NCBI GenBank assembly: GCA_002469845.1 | Contig: DKNZ01000022.1 | Coordinates: 1-9,115, forward strand | DNA: 9,115 nucleotides | Reading direction: 5' to 3' | From: Cellvibrionales bacterium UBA7375 | Lineage (GTDB): Bacteria > Pseudomonadota > Gammaproteobacteria > Pseudomonadales > Porticoccaceae | Shown: one piece after another, positions 1-5,876 of the stretch | Position numbering within the stretch: the stretch's first letter is position 1 | Layout: each line of letters opens with the position of its first letter | The notes under the pieces: model-generated | Databases searched by the model: none | What the model saw: the letters and a program-made list of their open reading frames with translations, nothing else | Told to the model about the DNA's origin: nothing | Translations under genes and position numbers: made by a program

Positions 1-305
1 CAATAGCAGCCTGTAGTGCTATTGCTGGAAGTGCAAAATTGGGCAAACATTGCACCATAGCTGGTGCTTGCGGTATTGCTGGGCATATAACCTTAGCAGA
101 TGCTGTGCATGTTACCGCAATGTCTATAGTAACCAATTCTATTGCCACCTCTGGGGTATATTCATCGGGTACCCCTCTAGATAAAAACCAAAAATGGCGG
201 CGTAATGTCACTCGTTTTAAACAGCTCGATCAGATGGCGAAGCGTGTTAAAAAATTAGAAATAGACATTGCATCAAGTAAGCTGATCAATATTGAAAATA
301 CTTAA
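1..305 (+). CDS. lpxD: UDP-3-O-acylglucosamine N-acyltransferase, C-terminal part (5' end outside window)
   Basis: LpxD transfers a 3-hydroxyacyl chain from acyl-ACP to the 2-amino group of UDP-3-O-acyl-glucosamine, the third step of lipid A synthesis, in the cytoplasm. The visible frame begins at base 3, and 100 residues remain. They show the end of the left-handed beta-helix, with hexapeptide-like repeats such as IAGSAKLGKHCTIAGACGIAG. The LpxD-specific segment GVYSSGTPL and a KWRRN motif follow, then a C-terminal helix (KQLDQMAKRVKKLE) of the kind that packs in the LpxD trimer. LpxA, the other hexapeptide acyltransferase of the pathway, lacks the YSSG-type segment, so LpxD is preferred. 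The gene ends in TAA. In most gammaproteobacteria fabZ and lpxA follow directly, but here fabV follows after 119 bases. Confidence 0.93.
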   Translation, partial: IAACSAIAGSAKLGKHCTIAGACGIAGHITLADAVHVTAMSIVTNSIATSGVYSSGTPLDKNQKWRRNVTRFKQLDQMAKRVKKLEIDIASSKLINIENT

Positions 306-424
306 ATTTCTTTCAAAAATTTTAGTGGAAGTTAATAGTTTTGCTAAGTTTTAAGGTATGATACTGGCCTTGGATTAAGTCAATATTTTTATGCCACATC
401 ATAAGTTTATTTGGAGAGCTATTA
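306..424 (+). promoter_or_regulatory. lpxD-fabV spacer with possible fabV promoter and clear RBS
   Basis: This 119-base AT-rich spacer separates lpxD from fabV. A good -10-like hexamer, TATGAT, lies at 357-362, but I find no convincing -35 at 16-18 bases from it, so the promoter is weak inference. A Shine-Dalgarno sequence GGAGAG at 413-418 sits 6 bases before the fabV ATG. No strong terminator for lpxD is visible. No FadR- or FabR-like palindrome was recognised. Confidence 0.25.
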
Positions 425-1612
425 ATGATTATTAAACCTCGCGTTCGCGGCTTTATGTGTATAACCACTCACCCAGCCGGTTGTGAAGCCAACGTAATTA
501 ACCAGATTAATTATATTAAATCACAGCCAGCGATTGAAATGCCGAAGCGAGTATTAGTGATTGGTTCATCAACGGGTTATGGACTTGCGGCGCGTATTTC
601 AGCAGCTTTTGGTGGTGGCGCTTCAACTTTGGGGATATTCTTTGAAAAGCCGGGCACTGATCGTAAACCTGGAACAGCGGGCTGGTATAACAGCGCTGCT
701 TTCCATAAAAAGGCAGAAGAACAGGGTCTTTATGCCAAAAGTATTAACGGTGATGCTTTTTCTAATGAAATCAAACAGCAAACCATAGACACCATTAAGC
801 AAGATTTAGGGCAGGTGGACTTGGTTATATATAGTCTTGCCGCACCAAGAAGACAACATCCAGATACAGGCGAAGTATTTAACTCTACTCTTAAGCCGGT
901 GGGCAAAGATGTGACCATGCTGGGTGTCAATACCGATAAAGAAGAGGTACAAGAATTTAGTCTTGAAGCTGCTAATCAGCAGGAAATTGACGATACAGTG
1001 GCTGTTATGGGTGGTGAAGATTGGCAGATGTGGATTGACGCTCTTCAAGAAGCCGGCGTATTGGCTGAGGGCGCAAAAACAACAGCCTTTACCTATATTG
1101 GTGAAAAAATTACTTGGGACCTGTATTGGGACGGTACTATTGGCCTAGCCAAAAAAGATCTCGATAAAAGAGTATTAAATATTAGAGATCAGCTTCAGTC
1201 TTCTAATGGGGATGCTCGGGTGTCGGTATTAAAAGCAGTGGTTACTCAGGCGAGTTCAGCGATTCCTATCATGCCGCTTTATTTAGCCATGCTATTTAAA
1301 GAAATGAAGAAAAATGGAACCCACGAAGGCTGTATTGAGCAGTTATATCGATTATTTACTGAATGCTTGTATTCTGATGCGCCACGATTAGATGACGAGG
1401 GTCGTTTGAGAGTAGACGAGTTAGAGTTAGATTCAGCGATTCAAGATGCAGTGACTCAAAGCTGGGGGGCAATAAGCAATGAAACATTGGCTGAGCTCAC
1501 CGATCTTGAGGGTTACAAACAAGAATTCTTGAATTTATTTGGCTTTGAAATTGATGATATTGATTATGAAGCTGATGTAAATCCGGAAGTTCCTATTTCG
1601 CAGATGGTTTGA
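425..1612 (+). CDS. fabV: FabV-type enoyl-[ACP] reductase (trans-2-enoyl reductase, NADH)
   Basis: FabV reduces the trans-2 double bond of enoyl-ACP with NADH, the last step of each fatty acid elongation cycle. It is a large isozyme of FabI, and the family is known for low sensitivity to triclosan. The protein is 395 residues, within the usual family length of about 400. The N-terminus MIIKPRVRGFMCITTHPAGC is typical of the family. A Rossmann glycine motif (GSSTGYG, residues 47-53) follows beta strand KRVLVIG. The catalytic signature Tyr-X8-Lys is present as Y234 and K243 (YWDGTIGLAK). The ATG start is supported by GGAGAG six bases upstream. The next gene, an LpxL-type acyltransferase, starts 24 bases after the stop, so the two are probably cotranscribed. 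No FabI is seen here, so I cannot say whether FabV is the only enoyl reductase of this organism. Confidence 0.96.
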   Translation: MIIKPRVRGFMCITTHPAGCEANVINQINYIKSQPAIEMPKRVLVIGSSTGYGLAARISAAFGGGASTLGIFFEKPGTDRKPGTAGWYNSAAFHKKAEEQGLYAKSINGDAFSNEIKQQTIDTIKQDLGQVDLVIYSLAAPRRQHPDTGEVFNSTLKPVGKDVTMLGVNTDKEEVQEFSLEAANQQEIDDTVAVMGGEDWQMWIDALQEAGVLAEGAKTTAFTYIGEKITWDLYWDGTIGLAKKDLDKRVLNIRDQLQSSNGDARVSVLKAVVTQASSAIPIMPLYLAMLFKEMKKNGTHEGCIEQLYRLFTECLYSDAPRLDDEGRLRVDELELDSAIQDAVTQSWGAISNETLAELTDLEGYKQEFLNLFGFEIDDIDYEADVNPEVPISQMV

Positions 1613-1636
1613 TGGAACCTTTGGGGCTGTCTGCAC

Positions 1637-2581
1637 ATGAGATCAAGCAATACCACGTTTAAATCAGAATTCTTGCATCCTCGCTATTGGGTCACTTGGT
1701 TTTGGCTGGGTCTTTGGTGGCTTGTTACTTTATTGCCATATCCAATTCTTCTTTCTTTGGGTAAGTTTATTGGTCATATTATCTTTATTTTTCCCACGCG
1801 AAGAAAGCATATAGCCCATACAAATATTAAATTATGCTTCCCAGAGATGAATACCAAACAGCACAAGGCTCTACTCAAGGCGAATTTTTATAGTGTAGGC
1901 ATTGCCCTTATGGAAGTCGGTATGGCCTGGTGGTGGCCATTGCAACGCCTACAAAAGCTGGTGACAGTGGAGGGTATAGAGAATCTTGAACGACCCGACA
2001 ACCAAGGCGTTATTCTTTTAGGAATGCATTTCACAACTTTAGAAGTGGGTGCTGCCGCTTTAACTAGCGCCATCGAAATTGATGGTATGTACAAGGCCCA
2101 TACCAATTGTGTCTATGATTATATTCAGCTAAAGGGTAGGCTCAGCCACAATATAGATGGATGTAACCTATTTGATCGCAATGATATGCGTGGCACTTTA
2201 AAGAGCTTAAAAAGTGGGCGAGTCCTATGGTATTTACCGGATCAAGATTATGGTCTTAGTCAGAGCTTATTCGCCCCTTTCTTTGGACTACAGGCGGCGA
2301 CGGTTCATGCAACTTCACGTATGGCACATAAAACCAATGCTTCTGTAATACCAGTTACTTTTACAAGGTTGGCTAATGCAAAAGGCTATAAAATTATTAT
2401 TGAGACGGCGCTGGATAATTTTCCGTCTAATGACTTATTGAAGGATAGTACTAGGATTAATCAATTAATTGAAAATCGTGTTCGTTTGCAACCGGACCAA
2501 TATCTTTGGGTTCACAGACGATTTAAAAATCGTCCTGATGGCGAAAAAGATTACTATAATATTTCCTCAAACAAAGCCTAG
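1637..2581 (+). CDS. lpxL: LpxL/HtrB-family Kdo2-lipid A acyltransferase
   Basis: This is a membrane-bound late acyltransferase that adds a secondary acyl chain (laurate in E. coli LpxL) from acyl-ACP to Kdo2-lipid IVA on the cytoplasmic face of the inner membrane. The 314-residue protein has an N-terminal hydrophobic anchor (about residues 17-52, rich in Trp and Leu). The HX4E catalytic motif is at H131 and E136 in GMHFTTLEVGA, the LpxL/LpxP form rather than the LpxM form. A conserved YLPDQDYG segment follows near residues 199-206, then FAPFFG. The ATG is 24 bases after fabV; only a weak purine run (GGGG, 1623-1626) precedes it, so translation may depend on coupling to fabV. LpxL and LpxP cannot be told apart from sequence alone, and the acyl chain length used is unknown. 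Confidence 0.88.
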   Translation: MRSSNTTFKSEFLHPRYWVTWFWLGLWWLVTLLPYPILLSLGKFIGHIIFIFPTRRKHIAHTNIKLCFPEMNTKQHKALLKANFYSVGIALMEVGMAWWWPLQRLQKLVTVEGIENLERPDNQGVILLGMHFTTLEVGAAALTSAIEIDGMYKAHTNCVYDYIQLKGRLSHNIDGCNLFDRNDMRGTLKSLKSGRVLWYLPDQDYGLSQSLFAPFFGLQAATVHATSRMAHKTNASVIPVTFTRLANAKGYKIIIETALDNFPSNDLLKDSTRINQLIENRVRLQPDQYLWVHRRFKNRPDGEKDYYNISSNKA

Positions 2582-2675
2582 CTTATGTATAAGATGCTAT
2601 GATTGTTTTATTGAGTTAACCCATTAGCAAATTGGTTTTATGAATATATCTAGGCAGTTATCCTAAGGAGCAAAA
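2582..2675 (+). promoter_or_regulatory. lpxL-dapA spacer with strong dapA RBS, possible promoter
   Basis: This 94-base spacer has a strong Shine-Dalgarno sequence TAAGGAG at 2664-2670, five bases before the dapA ATG. A possible promoter is TTAACC (2616-2621) and TATGAA (2639-2644) with 17 bases between, each matching four of six consensus bases; this is weak. An imperfect 7-pair hairpin (2618-2637, one mismatch, loop AGCA) ends in a short T run and might be a weak terminator for the preceding genes. Confidence 0.25.
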
Positions 2676-3554
2676 ATGATTACTGGCAGTATTGTCGCCC
2701 TAGTGACCCCGATGGTTCCAGACACTTTAGATGTTGACTGGGAAGCTTTGGAGCGTCTTGTAGAGTGGCATATAGATCAGCAAACCCATGCATTAGTTGC
2801 CGTTGGAACCACTGGCGAATCTGCGACATTGAGTGTTGACGAGCATAGTCGGGTTATCAAATTCATGGTAGATATCTCCCAGGGTCGTATTCCTGTTATT
2901 GCCGGGACTGGAGCGAACTGTACTAGAGAAGCTATAGAGCTCACAGAAGCCGCTAAGAAAGCCGGAGCCGATGCCTGTTTGTTAGTTACCCCATATTACA
3001 ATAAGCCGACACAAGAAGGCTTATATCAGCATTACAAGGCTATTGCAGAGGCTGTTGATATTGATCAGATTCTCTACAATGTACCTAGTCGTTCAGCCTG
3101 CGATATGCTTCCAGAGACAGCTTTGCGATTAAGTGAAATTTCAAACATCGTTGGCATAAAAGAGGCAACCGGTGATTTAGACCGTGCGGCTTGGTTAATT
3201 GATAACTCGCCAAAAGATTTCGCTATTTATTCTGGTGATGATCATACAGCACGAGAGTTAATGCTCTTAGGCGGTCATGGTGATATATCTGTAACAGCAA
3301 ATGTTGCACCAAAGGAAATGTCCCGGATGTGCGAGGCCGCGATAAATGGCGACGCAGAACAGGCGCTTGATATTGATAAGCAGTTATTGGGGTTGCACGA
3401 TGCGATGTTTGTTGAGTCTAACCCAATCCCTGTTAAATGGGCGGTAAGTCAACTAGGTTTAATTAATGATGCTATTAGGTTGCCACTAACGCAACTTTCC
3501 AAGGCTAATCAAGTCAAAGTTTTGCAGGCATTAAAAAGTGCCTCGGTGTTTTAA
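2676..3554 (+). CDS. dapA: 4-hydroxy-tetrahydrodipicolinate synthase
   Basis: DapA condenses pyruvate with aspartate semialdehyde, the first committed step towards meso-diaminopimelate (peptidoglycan) and lysine. It is a cytoplasmic TIM-barrel aldolase, usually tetrameric. The 292-residue length equals that of E. coli DapA. Residues match the known active site: T45-T46 in GTTGES, Y134 and R139 in YNVPSRS, Y107 in TPYYNKP, and the Schiff-base lysine K162 in GIKEATGDL. A strong RBS precedes the ATG start. It is followed after about 50 bases by bamC, the conserved gammaproteobacterial pair (nlpB was named beside dapA in E. coli). In this family lysine feedback varies between species and cannot be judged here. 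dapE, later in the same pathway, is about 3 kb away on the other strand. Confidence 0.97.
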   Translation: MITGSIVALVTPMVPDTLDVDWEALERLVEWHIDQQTHALVAVGTTGESATLSVDEHSRVIKFMVDISQGRIPVIAGTGANCTREAIELTEAAKKAGADACLLVTPYYNKPTQEGLYQHYKAIAEAVDIDQILYNVPSRSACDMLPETALRLSEISNIVGIKEATGDLDRAAWLIDNSPKDFAIYSGDDHTARELMLLGGHGDISVTANVAPKEMSRMCEAAINGDAEQALDIDKQLLGLHDAMFVESNPIPVKWAVSQLGLINDAIRLPLTQLSKANQVKVLQALKSASVF

Positions 3555-3605
3555 TATTTTTCTGAATAATACTTTAATTATAAGAAGGCAGTAGGGTTGA
3601 TCTGT

Positions 3606-4631
3606 ATGAAACATTATATTTATCTTGTATTGATGTGTATCGCTGTGACTAGTTGCAGTTGGCTTGGTATAGAAGATCGTAGTGGCGATTATTTATTGTC
3701 TGAAGAAACCCAAGTTACCGTCGTTCCTGAGAATATGGATGGTTCAAAATTGGGGGAAATATATCATATACCCAAGTTATCAGATGACGTAGTGCCCAAT
3801 GCCACGCCAGAAGTACCTCGGCCACAGCCTATTTCTGTTAACGCTTTTGAGCAGTTAGTAAAAATACAGCGTATTGATTCAAAACGGTGGATTTTAATCA
3901 ATAATTCACCCAGTGAGTTGTGGCCTAGAGTACGAAACATTTTAAATAGAAACGGAATTCCAACCGCTACCGCAGATGGATCAGGTGGTGTTATTGAAAC
4001 TATATGGCTCGATTATAGTTCTGACCCCGAAAATAAACATAGATTTCGGTTTTCTATTTCCTCAGGGGTACAGTTAAACAGCACTGAAATTACCATTCTT
4101 CATCAACATAAGCCGGCTGACATTGATAGGGTTAGCCAATGGCCTCAGTTATCTGATACTGATACAAAAGAAAAGGATATGGTTACTTTTTTAGCAGAAG
4201 AATTGGTGCGACAACCGGATTATGCTTCAGTCTCATTGTTGGCTCAGGATATTGGTGGCGAATCAAAAGTTGAAGTCATTAATCCAGATATTACTGACCC
4301 ATATATTTTGGTTAGACTCACTTATGATCGCGCTTGGGCATCCATCAATTATTCTGTTTCTCGTGGTGGTTTTAGTTTAATTGATAAAGATCGAAGTGAA
4401 GGATTACTTTTAGTTAATTATTCTGATGAATTAACTGAAGATAGCTCGAGTTTCTTTAAAAACTTATTTAGCGCCAAGTCTGAGGATGAAATATTAAAAG
4501 CTAATTATCGTATTTTAGTAAAAAAAGTTGAGCAAAATGTAGAAATACGCGCAGTGAGCTTGGAGGGTGACAGTCTTGACCGTGAGCAGTCCCTAAAGCT
4601 CCTTAATATAGTTAGAAGTAATATGTCCTAA
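3606..4631 (+). CDS. bamC: Outer membrane assembly lipoprotein BamC
   Basis: BamC (NlpB) is a lipoprotein of the BAM complex, which folds beta-barrel proteins into the outer membrane. From the ATG at 3606 the protein is 341 residues (E. coli BamC about 344). It has a short signal peptide with a lipobox AVTSC, so the lipidated residue is C17; Ser at +2 fits sorting to the outer membrane. An extended, low-structure segment rich in Pro and Asp follows (about 20-80), as in the BamC lasso that contacts BamD. Two helix-grip-like domains come next (about 85-190 and 205-335). A TTG at 3597 would add three residues before the signal peptide; ATG with TAGGG at 3592-3596 is preferred. Sequence similarity to E. 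coli BamC is modest by eye, so the call rests on lipobox, length, domain pattern and position after dapA. Confidence 0.88.
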   Translation: MKHYIYLVLMCIAVTSCSWLGIEDRSGDYLLSEETQVTVVPENMDGSKLGEIYHIPKLSDDVVPNATPEVPRPQPISVNAFEQLVKIQRIDSKRWILINNSPSELWPRVRNILNRNGIPTATADGSGGVIETIWLDYSSDPENKHRFRFSISSGVQLNSTEITILHQHKPADIDRVSQWPQLSDTDTKEKDMVTFLAEELVRQPDYASVSLLAQDIGGESKVEVINPDITDPYILVRLTYDRAWASINYSVSRGGFSLIDKDRSEGLLLVNYSDELTEDSSSFFKNLFSAKSEDEILKANYRILVKKVEQNVEIRAVSLEGDSLDREQSLKLLNIVRSNMS

Positions 4632-4648
4632 GGGAGTAAATGTAGTTG
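4630..4648 (+). promoter_or_regulatory. RBS and ATG-TAG/TTG start region deciding the MBL gene start
   Basis: AAGGGAG (4630-4636) overlaps the bamC TAA (4629-4631). An ATG at 4640-4642 lies only three bases downstream and is followed immediately by TAG, so it can give no protein. The TTG at 4646 in the same frame has a normal nine-base spacing and begins the conserved N-terminus. Confidence 0.75.
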
Positions 4649-5416
4649 CGCTTTGCTTCTCTTGGCAGTGGCAGTAAGGGGAATTCAACCATTGTCGAAT
4701 CAGGTAAAACCTGCATTTTGGTAGATTGTGGGTTCTCGGTGAAGGATACTGTTCGGCGCCTTGAGCGCTTAGGTAAAAAGCCTGAAGATCTAAATGCTAT
4801 ATTGGTGACTCACGAGCACAGTGATCATTGGAAGGGTGTATTACCTCTAGCGAGTCGCTATTCAATCGATGTTTTTATAACCTATGGCTGCTTAATTGCC
4901 ACAGGTATTCGTCAAGAAGATTATTCTTTTTTAAAGATAATAGACAGTCATAATTCTTTCGATATTGATGGAATTAGTATAAAGCCTATTCCAGTGCCCC
5001 ATGACGCGAAAGAGCCAGTTCAATACATATTGTCCACTCAAAATCACCGGTTTGGTATATTAACTGATGTGGGATGCATTACACCCTTTATTGAGCAACA
5101 GTATTCGGGTTGTGATGGTTTACTGATCGAGGCTAATCATGACTTAAACTTATTGCAAGAAGGTAAGTACCCTAGTTTTCTCAAACAGCGTGTCGCTAGT
5201 CAGTGGGGACATTTAAATAATAAACAAACAGCTAATTTAATAAGCGTAATTGATCAAAAAACTTTAAAAAAATTAGTTATTGCTCATATTAGTCAATCGA
5301 ATAATCATATTGATATTGTAAAGCAGGCTATCGATGAAGTTATCGATGGTACTTTTGAAGTTATTTATGCGGATCAAGAAGAAGGATTTGACTGGTTGTA
5401 TTTGGGTGGGCTATAG
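4646..5416 (+). CDS. MBL-fold metal-dependent hydrolase (YycJ-like), TTG start
   Basis: This is a 256-residue metallo-beta-lactamase-fold protein of the kind found after bamC in Pseudomonas and relatives; the family includes YycJ/WalJ of Firmicutes. Its substrate in gammaproteobacteria is not established to my knowledge. The N-terminus MRFASLGSGSKGNSTIVE is the family signature. Metal ligands are visible: THEHSDH (H56, H58, D60, H61), H119 in PVPHD, D141 in ILTDVG, and H214 in IAHIS; WGHLNN (H189) is another conserved family motif. The start codon is TTG: it places the family N-terminus exactly, and AAGGGAG (4630-4636), overlapping the bamC stop, lies nine bases before it. An ATG at 4640 in the same frame is followed at once by TAG. 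The gene is probably translationally coupled to bamC. I know the family but assign no reaction beyond a likely phosphodiesterase or nuclease-type hydrolase. Confidence 0.9.
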   Translation: MRFASLGSGSKGNSTIVESGKTCILVDCGFSVKDTVRRLERLGKKPEDLNAILVTHEHSDHWKGVLPLASRYSIDVFITYGCLIATGIRQEDYSFLKIIDSHNSFDIDGISIKPIPVPHDAKEPVQYILSTQNHRFGILTDVGCITPFIEQQYSGCDGLLIEANHDLNLLQEGKYPSFLKQRVASQWGHLNNKQTANLISVIDQKTLKKLVIAHISQSNNHIDIVKQAIDEVIDGTFEVIYADQEEGFDWLYLGGL

Positions 5417-5435
5417 TCCTTGCTGATTTTTTATC

Positions 5436-5471
5436 TAATACTTTATCACTTAAGGTATTACTACTTTTTTT
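5436..5471 (+). terminator. Possible rho-independent terminator after the MBL gene
   Basis: Bases 5436-5445 and 5451-5460 form a 10-pair stem (TAATACTTTA with TAAGGTATTA, one G-T wobble) with a five-base loop. Four bases later comes a run of seven T (5465-5471). Position 20 bases after the stop fits termination of dapA-bamC-MBL. The stem is AT-rich and the T run is slightly displaced, so strength is uncertain. Confidence 0.4.
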
Positions 5472-5486
5472 CTAAATCATAGATTT

Positions 5487-5495
5487 TTTTCCACA
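5487..5495 (+). promoter_or_regulatory. DnaA-box-like site TTTTCCACA
   Basis: Eight of nine bases match the DnaA box TTATCCACA. It sits directly after a GATTTTTT repeat at the edge of the most AT-rich part of the gap, the position of the box next to the unwinding element in many origins. Confidence 0.4.
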
Positions 5496-5500
5496 GATAG

Positions 5501-5521
5501 CTTATTTTTCTAAAAAATAAG
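5501..5521. repeat. AT-only perfect inverted repeat (9-base arms)
   Basis: CTTATTTTT and AAAAATAAG are exact reverse complements separated by CTA. No T run follows on the + strand, so a terminator is less likely than an easily melted or cruciform element in the AT-rich half of the origin-like region. Confidence 0.5.
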
Positions 5522-5536
5522 TTTAGGTATCCCACG

Positions 5537-5549
5537 TAACTCATTGATT
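5537..5549 (-). promoter_or_regulatory. Perfect IHF consensus site
   Basis: TAACTCATTGATT on the + strand is the reverse complement of AATCAATGAGTTA, which fits the IHF consensus WATCAANNNNTTR at every defined position. It lies between the AT-rich repeats and the main DnaA-box cluster, as the IHF site does in E. coli oriC. Short degenerate sites arise by chance in AT-rich DNA, so the call rests partly on context. Confidence 0.45.
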
Positions 5550-5665
5550 TTTTCCGTACATATTTATAAGTCATTGTTTTTAAATGCAATTAATATCTGT
5601 ACAAAAAATAACCAATCTGTAGAAATGCGTTGGTTTTTCTGGTCTAAATGCAGTAATTCAGTTAG

Positions 5666-5674
5666 TAATCCACA
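5666..5674 (+). promoter_or_regulatory. DnaA-box-like site TAATCCACA
   Basis: Eight of nine bases match the DnaA box. It is in the same orientation as the perfect box that follows three bases later, so the two boxes start 12 bases apart. Confidence 0.5.
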
Positions 5675-5677
5675 AAT

Positions 5678-5686
5678 TTATCCACA
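5678..5686 (+). promoter_or_regulatory. Perfect DnaA box TTATCCACA
   Basis: This is an exact match to the high-affinity bacterial DnaA box. It forms an inverted pair with the box at 5692-5700. The arms TCCACAG and CTGTGGA (5681-5697) are exactly complementary around CTT. Confidence 0.65.
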
Positions 5687-5691
5687 GCTTC

Positions 5692-5700
5692 TGTGGACAA
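5692..5700 (-). promoter_or_regulatory. DnaA-box-like site TTGTCCACA (reverse strand)
   Basis: The + strand reads TGTGGACAA, whose complement TTGTCCACA matches the DnaA box at eight of nine positions. It faces the perfect box with five bases between. Confidence 0.55.
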
Positions 5701-5876
5701 AAAATTGCCCCATAATGGTGACTGATAATAATTGTTGCTCTGTTATAAATATATTTGCACTATTATTTACCATTTTTGTTTTTTTGAGTGATTTTGTAAG
5801 GCTATATTTGATATTAAATTTAAGTCATTAGACAGATTTGATCCAAAGGGCTTTGCATCTATGTTTTAATAAGCTT

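Larger units (their letters stand above)
5417..5876. other. AT-rich gene-free region with DnaA-box cluster; origin-like or DnaA-regulated locus
   Basis: This is the only large gap of the window (460 bases), and no frame in it resembles a known protein. It contains three GATTTTTT repeats (5425, 5482, 5546), a possible terminator hairpin (5436-5460), an AT-only inverted repeat (5501-5521), a DnaA-like box (5487-5495), a perfect IHF consensus (5537-5549), and three further DnaA boxes within 35 bases (5666-5700). The arrangement parallels bacterial oriC: unwinding-prone AT-rich DNA on one side, IHF site in the middle, DnaA boxes around it. GATC sites are absent apart from one at 5840, which fits a lineage without Dam/SeqA control. 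No dnaA, dnaN, rpmH or mnmG is in the window, so chromosomal oriC is unproven. DnaA titration or reactivation sites, or DnaA control of rsmJ, are alternatives. The promoter of rsmJ must also lie here; TTGAGT (5784-5789) with TTTGAT (5807-5812) is a weak candidate. Confidence 0.5.

Noticed and set aside
2618..2639. Hairpin between lpxL and dapA as a terminator
   Set aside because: The stem has a mismatch, only two GC pairs, and the T run is four bases with two of them inside the stem; too weak for a separate call.
3597..3605. TTG at 3597 as the start of bamC
   Set aside because: It adds three residues before a standard lipoprotein signal peptide; the ATG at 3606 with TAGGG upstream fits better.
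5544..5831. 95-codon open frame on the + strand within the gap
   Set aside because: It begins at a non-ATG codon without a ribosome binding site, has a composition set by AT-rich DNA, resembles no family, and would run through the DnaA boxes.
5838..5876. TTG at 5838 as the start of rsmJ
   Set aside because: The 13 added residues do not resemble RsmJ N-termini, and no ribosome binding site precedes the TTG.
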